From Anaerocolumna xylanovorans DSM 12503 (GTDB lineage Bacteria; Bacillota; Clostridia; Lachnospirales; Lachnospiraceae): DNA of 64,000 nucleotides. Made by a program: the position numbers and the translations under genes. Position 1 is the first letter of the stretch, and every line of letters begins with the position of its first letter. The notes under the pieces are model-generated. The model was not told where the DNA came from and searched no databases. It saw nothing but the letters and a program-made list of their open reading frames with translations. Shown here in pieces: positions 17,701-27,720 of this stretch. The DNA is taken from positions 240,168 to 304,167 of the forward strand of contig NZ_FRFD01000011.1 of the NCBI RefSeq assembly GCF_900143645.1, read 5' to 3'.

Positions 17701-18024
17701 TCAGCACTGGCCGGGATTGTCTATGGAACAATAGCTGGCTGCATGTACGAAGTCACCTTTTTTCTGTGGTACTTCTGCAAAGTCGCTGATATCAAAGGTC
17801 TTTTCGCCATTCTCTAATACAAAGAAAGGAATTCCGATTCCGCCTCTTTCCTTTACCGAGGAGAACATTTCTTCCTTATCACGAAAAGCGAGAAATTCTT
17901 TTAAGGTAGCTGTATCTCCGGTAATGTTCTTATATATCAGTTCAATATCTTTACAATCAGCCAGGTCTTTCTTTGCCTGTACACAATCGCTGCAGATTTC
18001 TGTTCCATACATCGTTATTTTCAT
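17701..18024 (-). CDS. Glutaredoxin-related protein
   Basis: 107 residues with a thioredoxin-fold start (MKITMYGTEICSDC) and the cis-Pro region GIGIPFFVLENG. The redox motif is CSDC rather than CPYC, so chemistry may differ from classical glutaredoxins. The tail (SYCSIDNPGQC) adds two Cys. The start at 18024 gives a 7-base gap to AAGGAGG. It follows the GNAT gene by 37 bases and is probably co-transcribed with it. Confidence 0.8.
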   Translation of the reverse strand: MKITMYGTEICSDCVQAKKDLADCKDIELIYKNITGDTATLKEFLAFRDKEEMFSSVKERGGIGIPFFVLENGEKTFDISDFAEVPQKKGDFVHAASYCSIDNPGQC

Positions 18025-18067
18025 GTCCATTCCTCCTTATCAATCTATGATACCCCTATTGTAACTC

Positions 18068-18880
18068 CTATTCTCTAACCATGTCAATCTGTCCTTTGTC
18101 CGGCCCGGGACGAAATCCGATACTTTCATATAAATGGATAGCATAGATATTGCACTCATCTGCTGTAAGGAAAGCTCTTGTGGCACCATTGGATTTACAA
18201 TACCCCAATGCTTTTCTGATAAGACTTCTTGCAATTCCCCTGTTCTGATATTCCGGAATAACCGATACTTCTCTAATCCAGGCAATTGGGCCTTTCATAC
18301 TCTCAAGTCCGTAGATACCGGTAAACACAAGGCCAATAATCTCCTTAGCTTCATTCCGCTCTACCAGAGCCACCTTATTTACCACATCTTCTTCTGCGGA
18401 ATTGTCTAACCATTCCTTAATCCATTCCTCCGTCTGCCCGGTAAATCCACGGCTTTGTCCCTTACAGGCAATGGTCGCATCCGAAGCTCCTTTGCTTTCA
18501 TATTCCTTTAAGAATTCTTCTTCCAGCTCACTTGCCTTTATCGTTGGGATATCTGTAATGGAATCCATAAAATAATCCTTCCAGACATCTCTGATTACAA
18601 AGCCCTCATTCTCGAAATCCTTCACCCATTCTCCTGGTATGAATTCAATCATGCCCCTGCTATCCTTACCCAAAGCATCCAATACCTGCTTTGCTTCATT
18701 GGCTCCCCAATGGTAATGCATACAATCTGCTTCCCTGTGAAAGCCACTTATTAGTATGATACTGCCAGTTTTTTTCTTGATTTCATACCCGGCAATATCT
18801 TCATAATCCGTATGTTCCAAAGAATTGTATGAAAATCCTGTAGTCATATCCTTTATTCTTAAAAAATCTGCTTCTGTCAT
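18068..18880 (-). CDS. GNAT-family N-acetyltransferase
   Basis: 270 residues. The C-terminal half (about 130-265) is a GNAT fold with the acetyl-CoA loop IPEYQNRGIARSLIRKAL and the typical end FLTADECNIYAIHLYESIGF. The N-terminal half (about 1-125) looks like a degenerate second GNAT unit, with IIEFIPGEWVKDFENEGF. The acceptor is unknown. Ribosome binding site AAAGGGAG upstream. First gene of a two-gene unit with the glutaredoxin-like gene. Confidence 0.85.
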   Translation of the reverse strand: MTEADFLRIKDMTTGFSYNSLEHTDYEDIAGYEIKKKTGSIILISGFHREADCMHYHWGANEAKQVLDALGKDSRGMIEFIPGEWVKDFENEGFVIRDVWKDYFMDSITDIPTIKASELEEEFLKEYESKGASDATIACKGQSRGFTGQTEEWIKEWLDNSAEEDVVNKVALVERNEAKEIIGLVFTGIYGLESMKGPIAWIREVSVIPEYQNRGIARSLIRKALGYCKSNGATRAFLTADECNIYAIHLYESIGFRPGPDKGQIDMVRE

Positions 18881-19012
18881 ATGGATTCTTTCTCCCTTTA
18901 ATTGGTCATATCTTTTATAATTATAGCAGAATATCCTTACTCTAAGAATAGCAAGAATATTTATATTTGTTTTTGATTATGTAAGCCTTACATTCCACAT
19001 ATCCAACATACG

Positions 19013-19047
19013 AAGGAGCAGTCTGGAAAACCAAACTGCTCCTTTTT
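19013..19047. terminator. Terminator beyond the GH31 gene
   Basis: Stem AAGGAGCAGT / ACTGCTCCTT with a 12-base loop and a T-run on the plus-strand side. It lies about 70 bases past the GH31 stop on the minus strand, where the T-run is weaker. The stem sequence resembles the one at 34013. Confidence 0.6.
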
Positions 19048-19116
19048 CAGAAACTTAAATACAATTGATCCATTTTTCTGATTTTCTATTAATAACCTTC
19101 TTTTAATAACTTTCAT

Positions 19117-20625
19117 TTATATTTTCTCAAATACCAACGGGCAGCCGGGTACGGATTCGAAATATAATTTTTCACCCTTGCTTATTATCGTTTCATTTTC
19201 TCTCTTCCAATTACCTCTTGGTATGTAAACTTCTCTTCCAGTGCAGTTTTTTTGATAACCCGGAGCTGCCAAAAGTCTGTCTCCTATCATAAACTGATCT
19301 ATCATCTTTTCTACCGGTTCCTCCGGGTATTCATAACTCATATATCTTATTACAGGTTCGCCCGTCACCGCTGCCAATTCAACGAAGTGACAGATAATAT
19401 CAAGGTACTGCTTTCTAAATTCCAGACTCTTTAAGATAAGCTTAAAATTCTCTTCACTTAGAACTCTAAAAGGTGCTGCTGAAAACTGAATGGCCGGCAT
19501 CAGACAAGCTATTTCACAATGTCTTACGAAAAGTTCCTGATCCAGGTTGTTTTCTGCTGCTTCCTGAAAATTAACATATTCCCCTCCGCCAATCATGTCC
19601 GGACAGCCAAAAGGATGTCCTGTAAGACCCTGCAATAGAATATCTGGAATTAGCGAAGCTATCCCATTATCTCCCCATGAGTGATCTTTATCGCATAATC
19701 TCTGCAAAAGTCCATAGCCGCCTGCTCCAAAAGCAACGCGGTATTCGTTGAATTCAAACTGCTCACCAAATTTTGCCCACAAATTAGAATGTTCATCGGG
19801 AGTCAAATTCTGAAAAGCCACATTATCTTCTCTATAATAGAGGCTGTCCCCTCCGTCAAATTTGAAACCATTCACCCCAATTGCCTGTAATTCCCTTAAT
19901 TGCTCACTTAGCCATTCCTGTGCTTTCGGATTTGACATATCCAGAACAGCCGAATAACCGTTCCACCATTTTGTTATGTATGACTCCCCATCTTTTTCCT
20001 TCAGCAGAATATCTTTCTTCACTGCATCGCGGTATGCAACCGTATCCGGTGTAACATAAGGGCACATCCAAACCATGACCTCAAATCCCATTTTATGCAG
20101 ACTATCTATCATCTTCTTAACATCGGGAAATTTACCGTTATGAAATTTCCAGTCTCCGTAATACTCTGCCCAGCCGTCATCAATCATTAACACACCGGCT
20201 GGCATGCCTGAATTCAATATACTCTTGGCATATTCCAGAATATCTTTTTGATTCTGATAAAAAGTAAACTCTATCCAGGTATTATAGATAACCTTGTTAA
20301 AAAGAGCTTTTGACGGCGCTATCTGATGAAATGGAAAATACTCCTTCATGGCGGAAAGGTATGCGGTCTTCAGGTTGCCAAATCCTGATTTCAGAATGGT
20401 ATCATCCGGAAATTCCATTTCACCGTTGTGAAAAGTAATCTGAAAGCCGGATTTTCTCCAAAGGAACCGTCCTTTACTGGATACCAGAAAGGGCATGGCC
20501 TGATTAGGGGTTTCATTGCTTCTGAAATCCAATTCACATTCACTTTCAGCATCTAATGGCATTTTTAAGCCATATTTTACACATGTTCCATACCAGTATT
20601 CATTCTCTAAAATTCTTTCTTTCAT
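19117..20625 (-). CDS. Glycoside hydrolase family 31 protein
   Basis: 502 residues from the ATG at 20625, chosen because AAGGAGGAATAT lies just before it; a longer frame adds residues without support. GH31 TIM-barrel motifs are present: PAGVLMIDDGWAEYYGDW, the probable nucleophile Asp in GFKFDGGD, and the HSWGDN and GHPFGCPDMIGGGEY blocks. It is shorter than most GH31 (650-800) because the N-terminal beta-domain is reduced. No signal peptide, so it should act in the cytoplasm on an imported alpha-linked oligosaccharide. The linkage cannot be told. Last gene of the carbohydrate locus. Confidence 0.9.
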   Translation of the reverse strand: MKERILENEYWYGTCVKYGLKMPLDAESECELDFRSNETPNQAMPFLVSSKGRFLWRKSGFQITFHNGEMEFPDDTILKSGFGNLKTAYLSAMKEYFPFHQIAPSKALFNKVIYNTWIEFTFYQNQKDILEYAKSILNSGMPAGVLMIDDGWAEYYGDWKFHNGKFPDVKKMIDSLHKMGFEVMVWMCPYVTPDTVAYRDAVKKDILLKEKDGESYITKWWNGYSAVLDMSNPKAQEWLSEQLRELQAIGVNGFKFDGGDSLYYREDNVAFQNLTPDEHSNLWAKFGEQFEFNEYRVAFGAGGYGLLQRLCDKDHSWGDNGIASLIPDILLQGLTGHPFGCPDMIGGGEYVNFQEAAENNLDQELFVRHCEIACLMPAIQFSAAPFRVLSEENFKLILKSLEFRKQYLDIICHFVELAAVTGEPVIRYMSYEYPEEPVEKMIDQFMIGDRLLAAPGYQKNCTGREVYIPRGNWKRENETIISKGEKLYFESVPGCPLVFEKI

Positions 20626-20686
20626 ATATTCCTCCTTAGCATAAGTAAGTACCAATGCTATTATGTTTACTAATATTGGGTCTGTT

Positions 20687-22807
20687 TTATATTTCAAATA
20701 CTTCTATCGATACATTTAAGTCCAATGCATGGCTGCATAGCTCATCAAATGCCAAATGCAGATTATCAGCATAGCTTAACTGTTTTTCCGTTACCCTGTT
20801 TACTTCTTCAGATGATGCGACAGTTTCCTGCATGATGGCAGACATGCTCTCAAGGGCGCTTAACACTATCTGCTTGCTTGATTCAACCACACCAATCTTA
20901 TTTTGAATAATGTTTACTTTATTGATAAACTCATATAAATCTTTGTTCATCAGCTGAAAGCAATCTAATACATTGTTTACGGCAAGTTCCTGATGCTCGA
21001 CTATTTCTTTTGCTGTAAAAGAACTATTTACAACCTTATTAATATGGTTTTGCACATCACCAATCAGCTTTTCAATCTCCTTAGAAGCCTCCATTGATTG
21101 ATTTGAAAGGTTACGTATTTCATCTGCAACTACCGTAAAACCTCTGCCCGCTGCCCCTACTCTTGCTGCTTCGATAGACGCATTGAGAGAGAGGAGATTA
21201 GTCTGTTCTGCAATGTAATTTAAGACTTCAAGCACTTTTCTTATTGCCATTGATGTCTTGTTAAGCTCCTGGACCTCATCAATAACCTTAATTGTAATTT
21301 GATTCGTATCTTTTGCTTTTTCCTTTAAGTCAGCAAACATAATAATGTTATGGTCTATATTATTGTTTATATCAATTATCAGCTGGTTCACTTCTTTTGT
21401 AATAGCATATATTTGCCCAATCTCTTCCGACAGGTCATCCATTTGCTTCAAGCATTCCGATGAATCTCCTGCCTGCTGCTGCATAGCCTGTTCAATCTCC
21501 GAAATTGATTTGGATATATTGCTGGTTTCATTTATAAAATACATGGTGGTATCTTCGACTTTATTTGAAGTTTTCTCTACTTTTCTGCTGATATTTCTTA
21601 TGTTCTCAATTAACTTTCTATTATTTCCTATCATGTCCATCATACTATGCACCAAATCATGAAACTCATCACGCCTGTTTGTCTTAATCGCTACGGTCAA
21701 ATCACCTTCCGCCACTTTACCCAACTTATCAATGATAGAGGAAATGGTACCGCCAATCCCCCCGGATATAATAATGGTAACAATCAGCGCAATAACAGAT
21801 GCAATCAATACGACGATAAATGTAATAATCCTAATCCTCATAACTTGCTTTAATATTTGACTTTTTGGTATTAAAGCAGTCACCACCGCTCCTGTGGTTC
21901 CAATCTCTGATCTGCAAAATAAATATTCTTTTCCTTTTAAAACCGTAAAATAACAGCCTTCATAATTTTTTGCCACTTCTTTTTCCACGAAATCACTGAT
22001 TGCATTGTTGTCCGAGGCAGGATAGATCAGGTTTTTCCCATCTTCTGTTACGAAATTATAATAGCTGTTCTTACCAAATTTCAGTTTACCCAAGGTATCC
22101 TGAATTGCACTTGAGCTTATATCAACAATAATTAATCCATCAAAATCCACAAAAGCTCTCATGTACCGCAGGGAATACTCTGAAGTTTTTAGTCTAAAGG
22201 AATCATCCAATTCTTTGAGGCTGCTTAACCACAATTCTGCTTTGGGGTTATCTTTTATAAGCGAGCCTTCCTTTGTATCCATTAACTTCTCATATAAATC
22301 ACCCTGATCCGTTTGACTAGCTTTTTCAGTGGTGCTTATTATTTCTGCATTGGGCGTTAACAAATGGATATTTTCAATAAAACTGTCTGCCATCCTTTTC
22401 GATAACAATTCTGTTTTAAAATTCTTATATACCTCTAAATAATCCGGGGAATTCTTGCTGTACCTGCCTCTTAAATACTTCGCCAGTTCATTGTCGGACA
22501 AATACTGGACCGACAGGTCTCTTGAGGATTGTAAGCCAAAATTGATGTAATCACTTGTCATTCCTAACATCTGGCTGACATTTGTTTTATAATTACTGAT
22601 TATGTTATTCGATGCAACTTTATACGAAACCACTCCCAGTATTATGATAAACGCAATTGGGAGCATAAATGATACGATTAGTTTATAGCGGATTTTATTA
22701 AAGATACCCCCTGCTGCATTCTTTTCCTTACGCTTTATCTTGCTTTGTATCTGTTGTGTGCTTCCCTTTTTAAATTTAAAATCTTTAGCCAGTTTACCAA
22801 TCAACAT
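20687..22807 (-). CDS. Transmembrane methyl-accepting chemotaxis protein
   Basis: 706 residues. A basic cytoplasmic start, TM1 at about 44-66, an extracellular Cache-type sensor (about 67-325), TM2 at about 328-352, HAMP at about 353-405 and an MCP signalling domain (about 440-706) with the tip SLNASIEAARVGAAGRGFTVV. The start has AAAGGAGT upstream. It lies between a binding-protein gene and the GH31 glycosidase, so it may sense the same carbohydrate, directly or through the binding protein. A hairpin separates it from the binding-protein gene. Confidence 0.93.
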   Translation of the reverse strand: MLIGKLAKDFKFKKGSTQQIQSKIKRKEKNAAGGIFNKIRYKLIVSFMLPIAFIIILGVVSYKVASNNIISNYKTNVSQMLGMTSDYINFGLQSSRDLSVQYLSDNELAKYLRGRYSKNSPDYLEVYKNFKTELLSKRMADSFIENIHLLTPNAEIISTTEKASQTDQGDLYEKLMDTKEGSLIKDNPKAELWLSSLKELDDSFRLKTSEYSLRYMRAFVDFDGLIIVDISSSAIQDTLGKLKFGKNSYYNFVTEDGKNLIYPASDNNAISDFVEKEVAKNYEGCYFTVLKGKEYLFCRSEIGTTGAVVTALIPKSQILKQVMRIRIITFIVVLIASVIALIVTIIISGGIGGTISSIIDKLGKVAEGDLTVAIKTNRRDEFHDLVHSMMDMIGNNRKLIENIRNISRKVEKTSNKVEDTTMYFINETSNISKSISEIEQAMQQQAGDSSECLKQMDDLSEEIGQIYAITKEVNQLIIDINNNIDHNIIMFADLKEKAKDTNQITIKVIDEVQELNKTSMAIRKVLEVLNYIAEQTNLLSLNASIEAARVGAAGRGFTVVADEIRNLSNQSMEASKEIEKLIGDVQNHINKVVNSSFTAKEIVEHQELAVNNVLDCFQLMNKDLYEFINKVNIIQNKIGVVESSKQIVLSALESMSAIMQETVASSEEVNRVTEKQLSYADNLHLAFDELCSHALDLNVSIEVFEI

Positions 22808-22907
22808 ATAGTACTCCTTTGCAAAGCTATTTATATATCATTTGCCCGGCTCTTTATCCTACCCTATCGCTAATTACCGTATCAATAAATAAACCATGCT
22901 ATAAGAA

Positions 22908-22959
22908 GACCACCTAATATAAAACAGTATATCTGTTTTTGTTTTACATTTAGGTGGTC
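22908..22959 (-). terminator. Hairpin between the binding-protein gene and the chemoreceptor gene
   Basis: Arms GACCACCTAA / TTAGGTGGTC with a 32-base interior. It is followed on the minus strand by TTCTTAT. A partial terminator would lower expression of the chemoreceptor and glycosidase relative to the binding protein. Confidence 0.6.
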
Positions 22960-23023
22960 AAGTTATAAACATATATCAATTATTACTTACTCATCCTATA
23001 TCCTTTAGATAATGCCAGATATG

Positions 23024-24550
23024 TTATTTGTTCTTATTAGCTGTAAATTCGTCAAATTGTTTTTGCACTTCTGCAATGTATTTATCAATTCCTGCGTCTT
23101 TTAATTTCTTAATAGCAGCATCATAGTTTGAATCAAAATCTACAAATCCATTTCTAATAGGAGCAAGATCCTTCTGACACACTTCATATACGGCTGTTTC
23201 AATCTCTTTAACGTTTTCATTATTAAATACAAAGCCGATGGCATTGGATAATTTAGCATCATCGTCCCAATGCTGGTAGTCGTCAATATACGCCTGATCA
23301 ACATCCGGTGTGAAAACAGTGTAATTCTTATTACGGAACATCCATTCATAGAAGAAATCATTGGTTACTAATCTATTGATTCTTCCGTCTGCCATCTCAT
23401 AATCTTTTCCTTCTACACCGTAAAGAGCAAATAAATAGTTTGCCTGAGAAGAATAAATCCAGTTAATAAATTTCATAGCGCCTTCTGGATTAGGAGCCGT
23501 GTTTGGAATACAAAGAGCTTCTCCGCCAGTAGCTGTGATGTAACGGGGCTTATCATCTGCTAATAGATAATTCTTTAATTTTGCATCAGGTGCATTTGCT
23601 TTTACACCACTGGAGATTTCCGTATCTTTTCCAAAAGAACCTTCGGTCCATATATATAAGCCTGTCTGCATACGGTTGGTTCTTTCATTGTAGTTGGTAG
23701 ATAATTCGTCTTTGTATAGCTCTGAAGTATACATGTCTCTATTAAATTTCGCTACATCCTTAAAAGCATCTGTTTCATAGTAGCTATAAACTTTACCGGT
23801 ATCCTCACCATATACGGCAGTCTCTTCTTTCGCTACAAAGGTGTACTGCTCGGGCTGATAAAATCTCGTAAGAGGCTTAAAGATTATATCTCCGGGTCCT
23901 TTTAATTCAGGATGCTTCTCTTTCACTTTGGTTGCATATTCCTTTAAATCGTCGGGAGTATTCAAATCTGTCATTCCAACTTCATCCATCAAATCCTGGC
24001 GTACAGTTACAAATTGATACATACCGGAGGATGATGCATAAGAAGAGGGGATACCATATATCTGGCCATTAACTTTTGCGCCTTCAATATGAGTTTCGGG
24101 TATTACCTTATTAATATCCTGACCATACTTACTAATCAAATCGTCAAGAGGCATCGCCTGCTTTTCATTCACTATCTGTGAAAGATTGGGAAGTCCATCC
24201 CAGTATAAGTCGATAGGCTCATTGGCTGCCAGCATGATATCCTTTTGATCCCAGTAGGAATCCCAGGGAACATAAATCATCTTAACCTTCATATTAAGGT
24301 CAGTTGCCATTTTTTCAGCAAATTCATTTTCCAGAAAATCGGTCATACGGTCTGACTCATCCCCCGGGTATAGAATCGTTAAAGTGCTTGGCTTTTCAGA
24401 TGAAGTGTCTTTTGTTCCTTTATCAGCATTTGCTTCCGTTTTTGTTTCATTGCTTGTCTGGCCGCTATTATTATTTTTACTGCATGCTCCCAATAACCCC
24501 ATACTCATGGTGAGCATTAAAACAATAGCTAATAATTTTTGTTTCCTCAT
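23024..24550 (-). CDS. Extracellular carbohydrate-binding lipoprotein (LplA-type ABC substrate-binding protein)
   Basis: 508 residues, lipobox LGAC with Cys at 23. A Ser/Thr/Lys-rich linker leads to a SBP_bac_1-like fold (ILYPGDESDRMTDFLENEFAEK; PFD-like GLPNLSQIV). Size and partners match LplA/YtcQ-type binding proteins of the LplABC class, which import complex oligosaccharides. Excellent ribosome binding site (AAGGAGG). It lies 66 bases after the second permease gene. Confidence 0.92.
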   Translation of the reverse strand: MRKQKLLAIVLMLTMSMGLLGACSKNNNSGQTSNETKTEANADKGTKDTSSEKPSTLTILYPGDESDRMTDFLENEFAEKMATDLNMKVKMIYVPWDSYWDQKDIMLAANEPIDLYWDGLPNLSQIVNEKQAMPLDDLISKYGQDINKVIPETHIEGAKVNGQIYGIPSSYASSSGMYQFVTVRQDLMDEVGMTDLNTPDDLKEYATKVKEKHPELKGPGDIIFKPLTRFYQPEQYTFVAKEETAVYGEDTGKVYSYYETDAFKDVAKFNRDMYTSELYKDELSTNYNERTNRMQTGLYIWTEGSFGKDTEISSGVKANAPDAKLKNYLLADDKPRYITATGGEALCIPNTAPNPEGAMKFINWIYSSQANYLFALYGVEGKDYEMADGRINRLVTNDFFYEWMFRNKNYTVFTPDVDQAYIDDYQHWDDDAKLSNAIGFVFNNENVKEIETAVYEVCQKDLAPIRNGFVDFDSNYDAAIKKLKDAGIDKYIAEVQKQFDEFTANKNK

Positions 24551-24615
24551 AAAATCCTCCTTAAATTAATTTTTATGTTAAGCGAATTTGCTTCCCATCT
24601 AACTTTAAACTATCC

Positions 24616-25509
24616 TTATTCTTTCACCGCTCCGGTCATAATACCGTTAATAAAGAATTTTTGAACAAATGGATACAGGAATATGATTGGACCAATCGTA
24701 ATAATAGTAACCGCCATTTTTACAGTTTCCGCCGGTAAGGCTATGTTGGCTGCTGCTCCGGAAGGAACTAATCCTGAACTAATTGCATTTACATTTGATA
24801 AAATATTGTATAAATAATACTGCAACGGAAATAACTTTTTATCATTGATAAACATCAATGAATTCCACCAATCGTTCCAATATTGCAGAGCGTACATTAA
24901 TCCAACCGTTAAAATTCCGGTTTTGCATAATGGCAAAGCGATTTTATAGTAAATCTTGAAATAATTGGCTCCGTCTATTTTAGCCGCCTCATATAAGGAT
25001 GGCGGAATATAGGAAAAATAAGTACGCAGCAAAAACATATTCCATACGCTGAAAATCGATGGCAGAATTAATGCCAGAATACTATTCCTTAAGTGATAGT
25101 AATTAATGCATACAATGTACCAGGGTATTAAGCCGGCAGAAAAAATGATTGTAAAATTACAAAGGAATGCTATCACATTTCTATATTTTAATGTCTTTAC
25201 GGAGATTGCAAATGAAATCATAGTGGTAATCAGCAATGCTCCCAGCGTTCCGACAGCCGTTACAAAAATTGTAATTCCATAGGATCTAAGGATTTTTTTA
25301 CCGCTATGGGCAAAAATATAAATATAGGTATTTAAGCTAAATCCCTGGGGTAATATGGAATATCCATGTATTGCTACATTCTTTTCAGAAGATAAGGAAA
25401 CACTTAGGGTAAGAATTAATGGATAAAGGCAAATTACAGCGAACAGACCCATGAAAAGATACGCTATAGTTGTTAATAATCTGTCGCTAAATGATTTTTG
25501 TATCTTCAT
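24616..25509 (-). CDS. Carbohydrate ABC permease, LplC/YtcP type
   Basis: 297 residues if started at the ATG at 25509, which overlaps the previous stop region; alternative in-frame ATGs lie at 25533 and 25530. Six TMs and the EAA loop (EAAKIDGANYFKIYYKIALPL) define a MalG-type permease. The C-terminal end (MTGAVKE) is typical of LplC. Translation is probably coupled to the LplB-type gene. Confidence 0.92.
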   Translation of the reverse strand: MKIQKSFSDRLLTTIAYLFMGLFAVICLYPLILTLSVSLSSEKNVAIHGYSILPQGFSLNTYIYIFAHSGKKILRSYGITIFVTAVGTLGALLITTMISFAISVKTLKYRNVIAFLCNFTIIFSAGLIPWYIVCINYYHLRNSILALILPSIFSVWNMFLLRTYFSYIPPSLYEAAKIDGANYFKIYYKIALPLCKTGILTVGLMYALQYWNDWWNSLMFINDKKLFPLQYYLYNILSNVNAISSGLVPSGAAANIALPAETVKMAVTIITIGPIIFLYPFVQKFFINGIMTGAVKE

Positions 25510-25510
25510 G

Positions 25511-26461
25511 TCAGAACAACCCCTCTCCATCATTTATTTTTTTCGCAAATTTATTCGATATGGTAACAAGTATTAATCCCATGATGGACTGATACAGACC
25601 AATCGCTGTGGAATAGGAGAAACCTAAGGTTTTCATGGACGAATATACATAAGTATCAATAACTGTGACCGCATCTGCAAGACTGGCGTTATTGCCTACA
25701 ATACCGTAGATCATACCAAAGTCACCGTAAAAGATACGTCCGACGCTAAGTAATACCAAAACAACAGCCGTTGGCTTTAACATAGGTAATGTAAGATATA
25801 GAATCCTTTGAAACTTATTGGCACCATCAATTTCTGCCGCTTCAAAAAGAGAAGCATCAAAGCCCGCCATAGCCGCCATATAAATAATAGAATTATATCC
25901 GCTCCATTTCCATACGCTTGCAAAGATGATAATCGGCTTCCAATATTTCGGAGTGGCATACCAGCTTATTGTATCCAGCCCCAACGTCTCACGCACTTTG
26001 TTTACCATTCCGACATCCGTTGAAAAAAAACCGTATACAATTGCGCCTACAACAACCCATGAAAGAAAGTAAGGGAAAAACATTGCGCTTTGTGTGACTT
26101 TCTTAAAGAGTTTACCCTTCACTTCATTAAAAAATATTGCTATGCTAATCGGTATAATCAGGCCAAATATAATACAGAAAATATTAATAATTAATGTGTT
26201 ATAAGTAACTCTCCTTGCCATACTGTTTCCAATAAAGAAATATCTGAAATTATCAAGCCCTACAAACTTACTTCCGAAAATTCCATCAACAACGTTATAA
26301 TCTGTAAAAGCCATCCAGATTCCGGTAAATGGAATATAACAAAAGAGCAGCAAGACCACTAACGCAGGCAAGCACATTAAATATAAAATCTTGTTATCAT
26401 TTATTTCCTTTAACAATCCGTTTTTCTTTTTTATTCTGCCGTCTTTTGCTCGCATTATCAT
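25511..26461 (-). CDS. Carbohydrate ABC permease, LplB/YteP type
   Basis: About 316 residues. MalF-type permease with a Lys-rich N-terminus, WMAFTDYNVVDGIFGSKFVG after TM1 and the EAA loop EAAEIDGANKFQRILYLTLPML. The start lies within a TGATG overlap with the upstream oxidoreductase stop, a typical coupling signal; ATG 26455 is an alternative. No ATPase gene is present, as is usual for this class, which shares a common MsmX-like ATPase encoded elsewhere. Confidence 0.92.
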   Translation of the reverse strand: MIMRAKDGRIKKKNGLLKEINDNKILYLMCLPALVVLLLFCYIPFTGIWMAFTDYNVVDGIFGSKFVGLDNFRYFFIGNSMARRVTYNTLIINIFCIIFGLIIPISIAIFFNEVKGKLFKKVTQSAMFFPYFLSWVVVGAIVYGFFSTDVGMVNKVRETLGLDTISWYATPKYWKPIIIFASVWKWSGYNSIIYMAAMAGFDASLFEAAEIDGANKFQRILYLTLPMLKPTAVVLVLLSVGRIFYGDFGMIYGIVGNNASLADAVTVIDTYVYSSMKTLGFSYSTAIGLYQSIMGLILVTISNKFAKKINDGEGLF

Positions 26462-27720
26462 CACCACTCTTCTTTTATTTCCTTCTTCAGATTGCAGATA
26501 TCTATTACCTGTCCGCTGATTCTGGATTGTTCTGCTGCATATGCCATAACATGGCTTTCCACCGATTTATTAATGGAGGATTTACTTATATCGCTGTCCA
26601 TTTTCATTAAGCTGATAAAATCATCCATTAACCCGGAATCCCCGCCGCCATGTCCGCTGTTAACAACTCCCGGATAAATAACACGTTTCTCATAGGCTTC
26701 ATTTGCATTGGATGCAAAGCGGGTAACTTCTATCGTGTTAAGTCCATCATCTCCTTTAATCTCGCCATGCTCACACATGACCTTGATGGTTCTGCTGATA
26801 CGGTTTGTGAATCCGCTGAGGTGAAAACTTGCAGTTACACCATTCTCAAATTCGATTATGGTTACCTGATTATCACAGACATCATTGTCACAGCGATAAA
26901 CGCACCGGCCATAGGGTCCTTTCCTGAATGCCTCCATAAGGCCTTCTTTTGTTTGGACAGTTGAAACTGCTGTGGCCGGCCATTCACCTGCAATGGGAAG
27001 ATATACTTTTCTTGCATCGAACCGGCATTTAGCGGCTGCTTGGCAATCCAGACATCTCTTTCCACTGTTTGCAGGAGCATTATCCTCTTTGAAATAAGTC
27101 AGATTACCGAAGGAGGAGATTCTACCCGCTTCACTTCCGACAAGCCAGGTTAAAATGTCCATATCATGGCAGGACTTTTGCATAATCAAAGGACTTGATA
27201 AATCTTTTCTTCTCCAGTTACCTCGAACAAAGGAATGGGCCATATGAAAATTCCCGATATTTTCACTATGTTCAATGGTTACCACTTTACCCAATTCATT
27301 GCTGTCAAGAATTGCTTTCATAGTCATAAAAAAATTAGTATATCTTAAAACATGGCAAACAATCACATTGAGGTTCTTTGCATTGGCTGCTTCCATAATT
27401 TCCAGACATTCTGCCGGATTAGGGGATATAGGCTTTTCAAGCAGGATATGATATCCGCATTCTAATGCCTTCATAGTCTGCTTGTAATGATCCTGATCCA
27501 TTGTTGCAATGATTACTGCATCCGCTAATCTTCCCTGATGAAAAAAGGCATCTGTGTTATCAAACAGCATATCCTTTGATAAATCCAATGATTCTGCCGC
27601 AAAATTCCTTCTTTCTTCCGAAGGTTCAGCTACAGCTGTAATCTCCACATCCGGATATGTACTTGCAATCTTTGCATAAATCATTCCTCGTTGTCCTGCA
27701 CCAATTACTGCTAATTTCAT
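26461..27720 (-). CDS. Gfo/Idh/MocA-family NAD(P)-dependent oxidoreductase
   Basis: About 419 residues. N-terminal Rossmann fold (MKLAVIGAGQRGMIYAKIAS), the GYHILLEKPISPNPAECLEIM motif and a C-terminal Gfo/Idh domain with the catalytic-region HDMDILTWLVG. A Cys cluster (CLDCQAAAKC) around residue 240 might bind metal and is unusual for small family members. Another in-frame ATG is at 27732, very close to the AAAGGAGC site. It probably oxidises or epimerises a sugar delivered by the transporter. First gene of the locus. Confidence 0.9.
   Translation of the reverse strand: MKLAVIGAGQRGMIYAKIASTYPDVEITAVAEPSEERRNFAAESLDLSKDMLFDNTDAFFHQGRLADAVIIATMDQDHYKQTMKALECGYHILLEKPISPNPAECLEIMEAANAKNLNVIVCHVLRYTNFFMTMKAILDSNELGKVVTIEHSENIGNFHMAHSFVRGNWRRKDLSSPLIMQKSCHDMDILTWLVGSEAGRISSFGNLTYFKEDNAPANSGKRCLDCQAAAKCRFDARKVYLPIAGEWPATAVSTVQTKEGLMEAFRKGPYGRCVYRCDNDVCDNQVTIIEFENGVTASFHLSGFTNRISRTIKVMCEHGEIKGDDGLNTIEVTRFASNANEAYEKRVIYPGVVNSGHGGGDSGLMDDFISLMKMDSDISKSSINKSVESHVMAYAAEQSRISGQVIDICNLKKEIKEEW

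Noticed and set aside
18040..18285. Minus-strand frame inside the GNAT gene
   Set aside because: Lies in another frame of a well-supported gene and has no ribosome binding site.
20626..20697. 24-residue N-terminal extension of the GH31 protein
   Set aside because: It overlaps the chemoreceptor stop and lacks a ribosome binding site, whereas AAGGAGG precedes the ATG at 20625.
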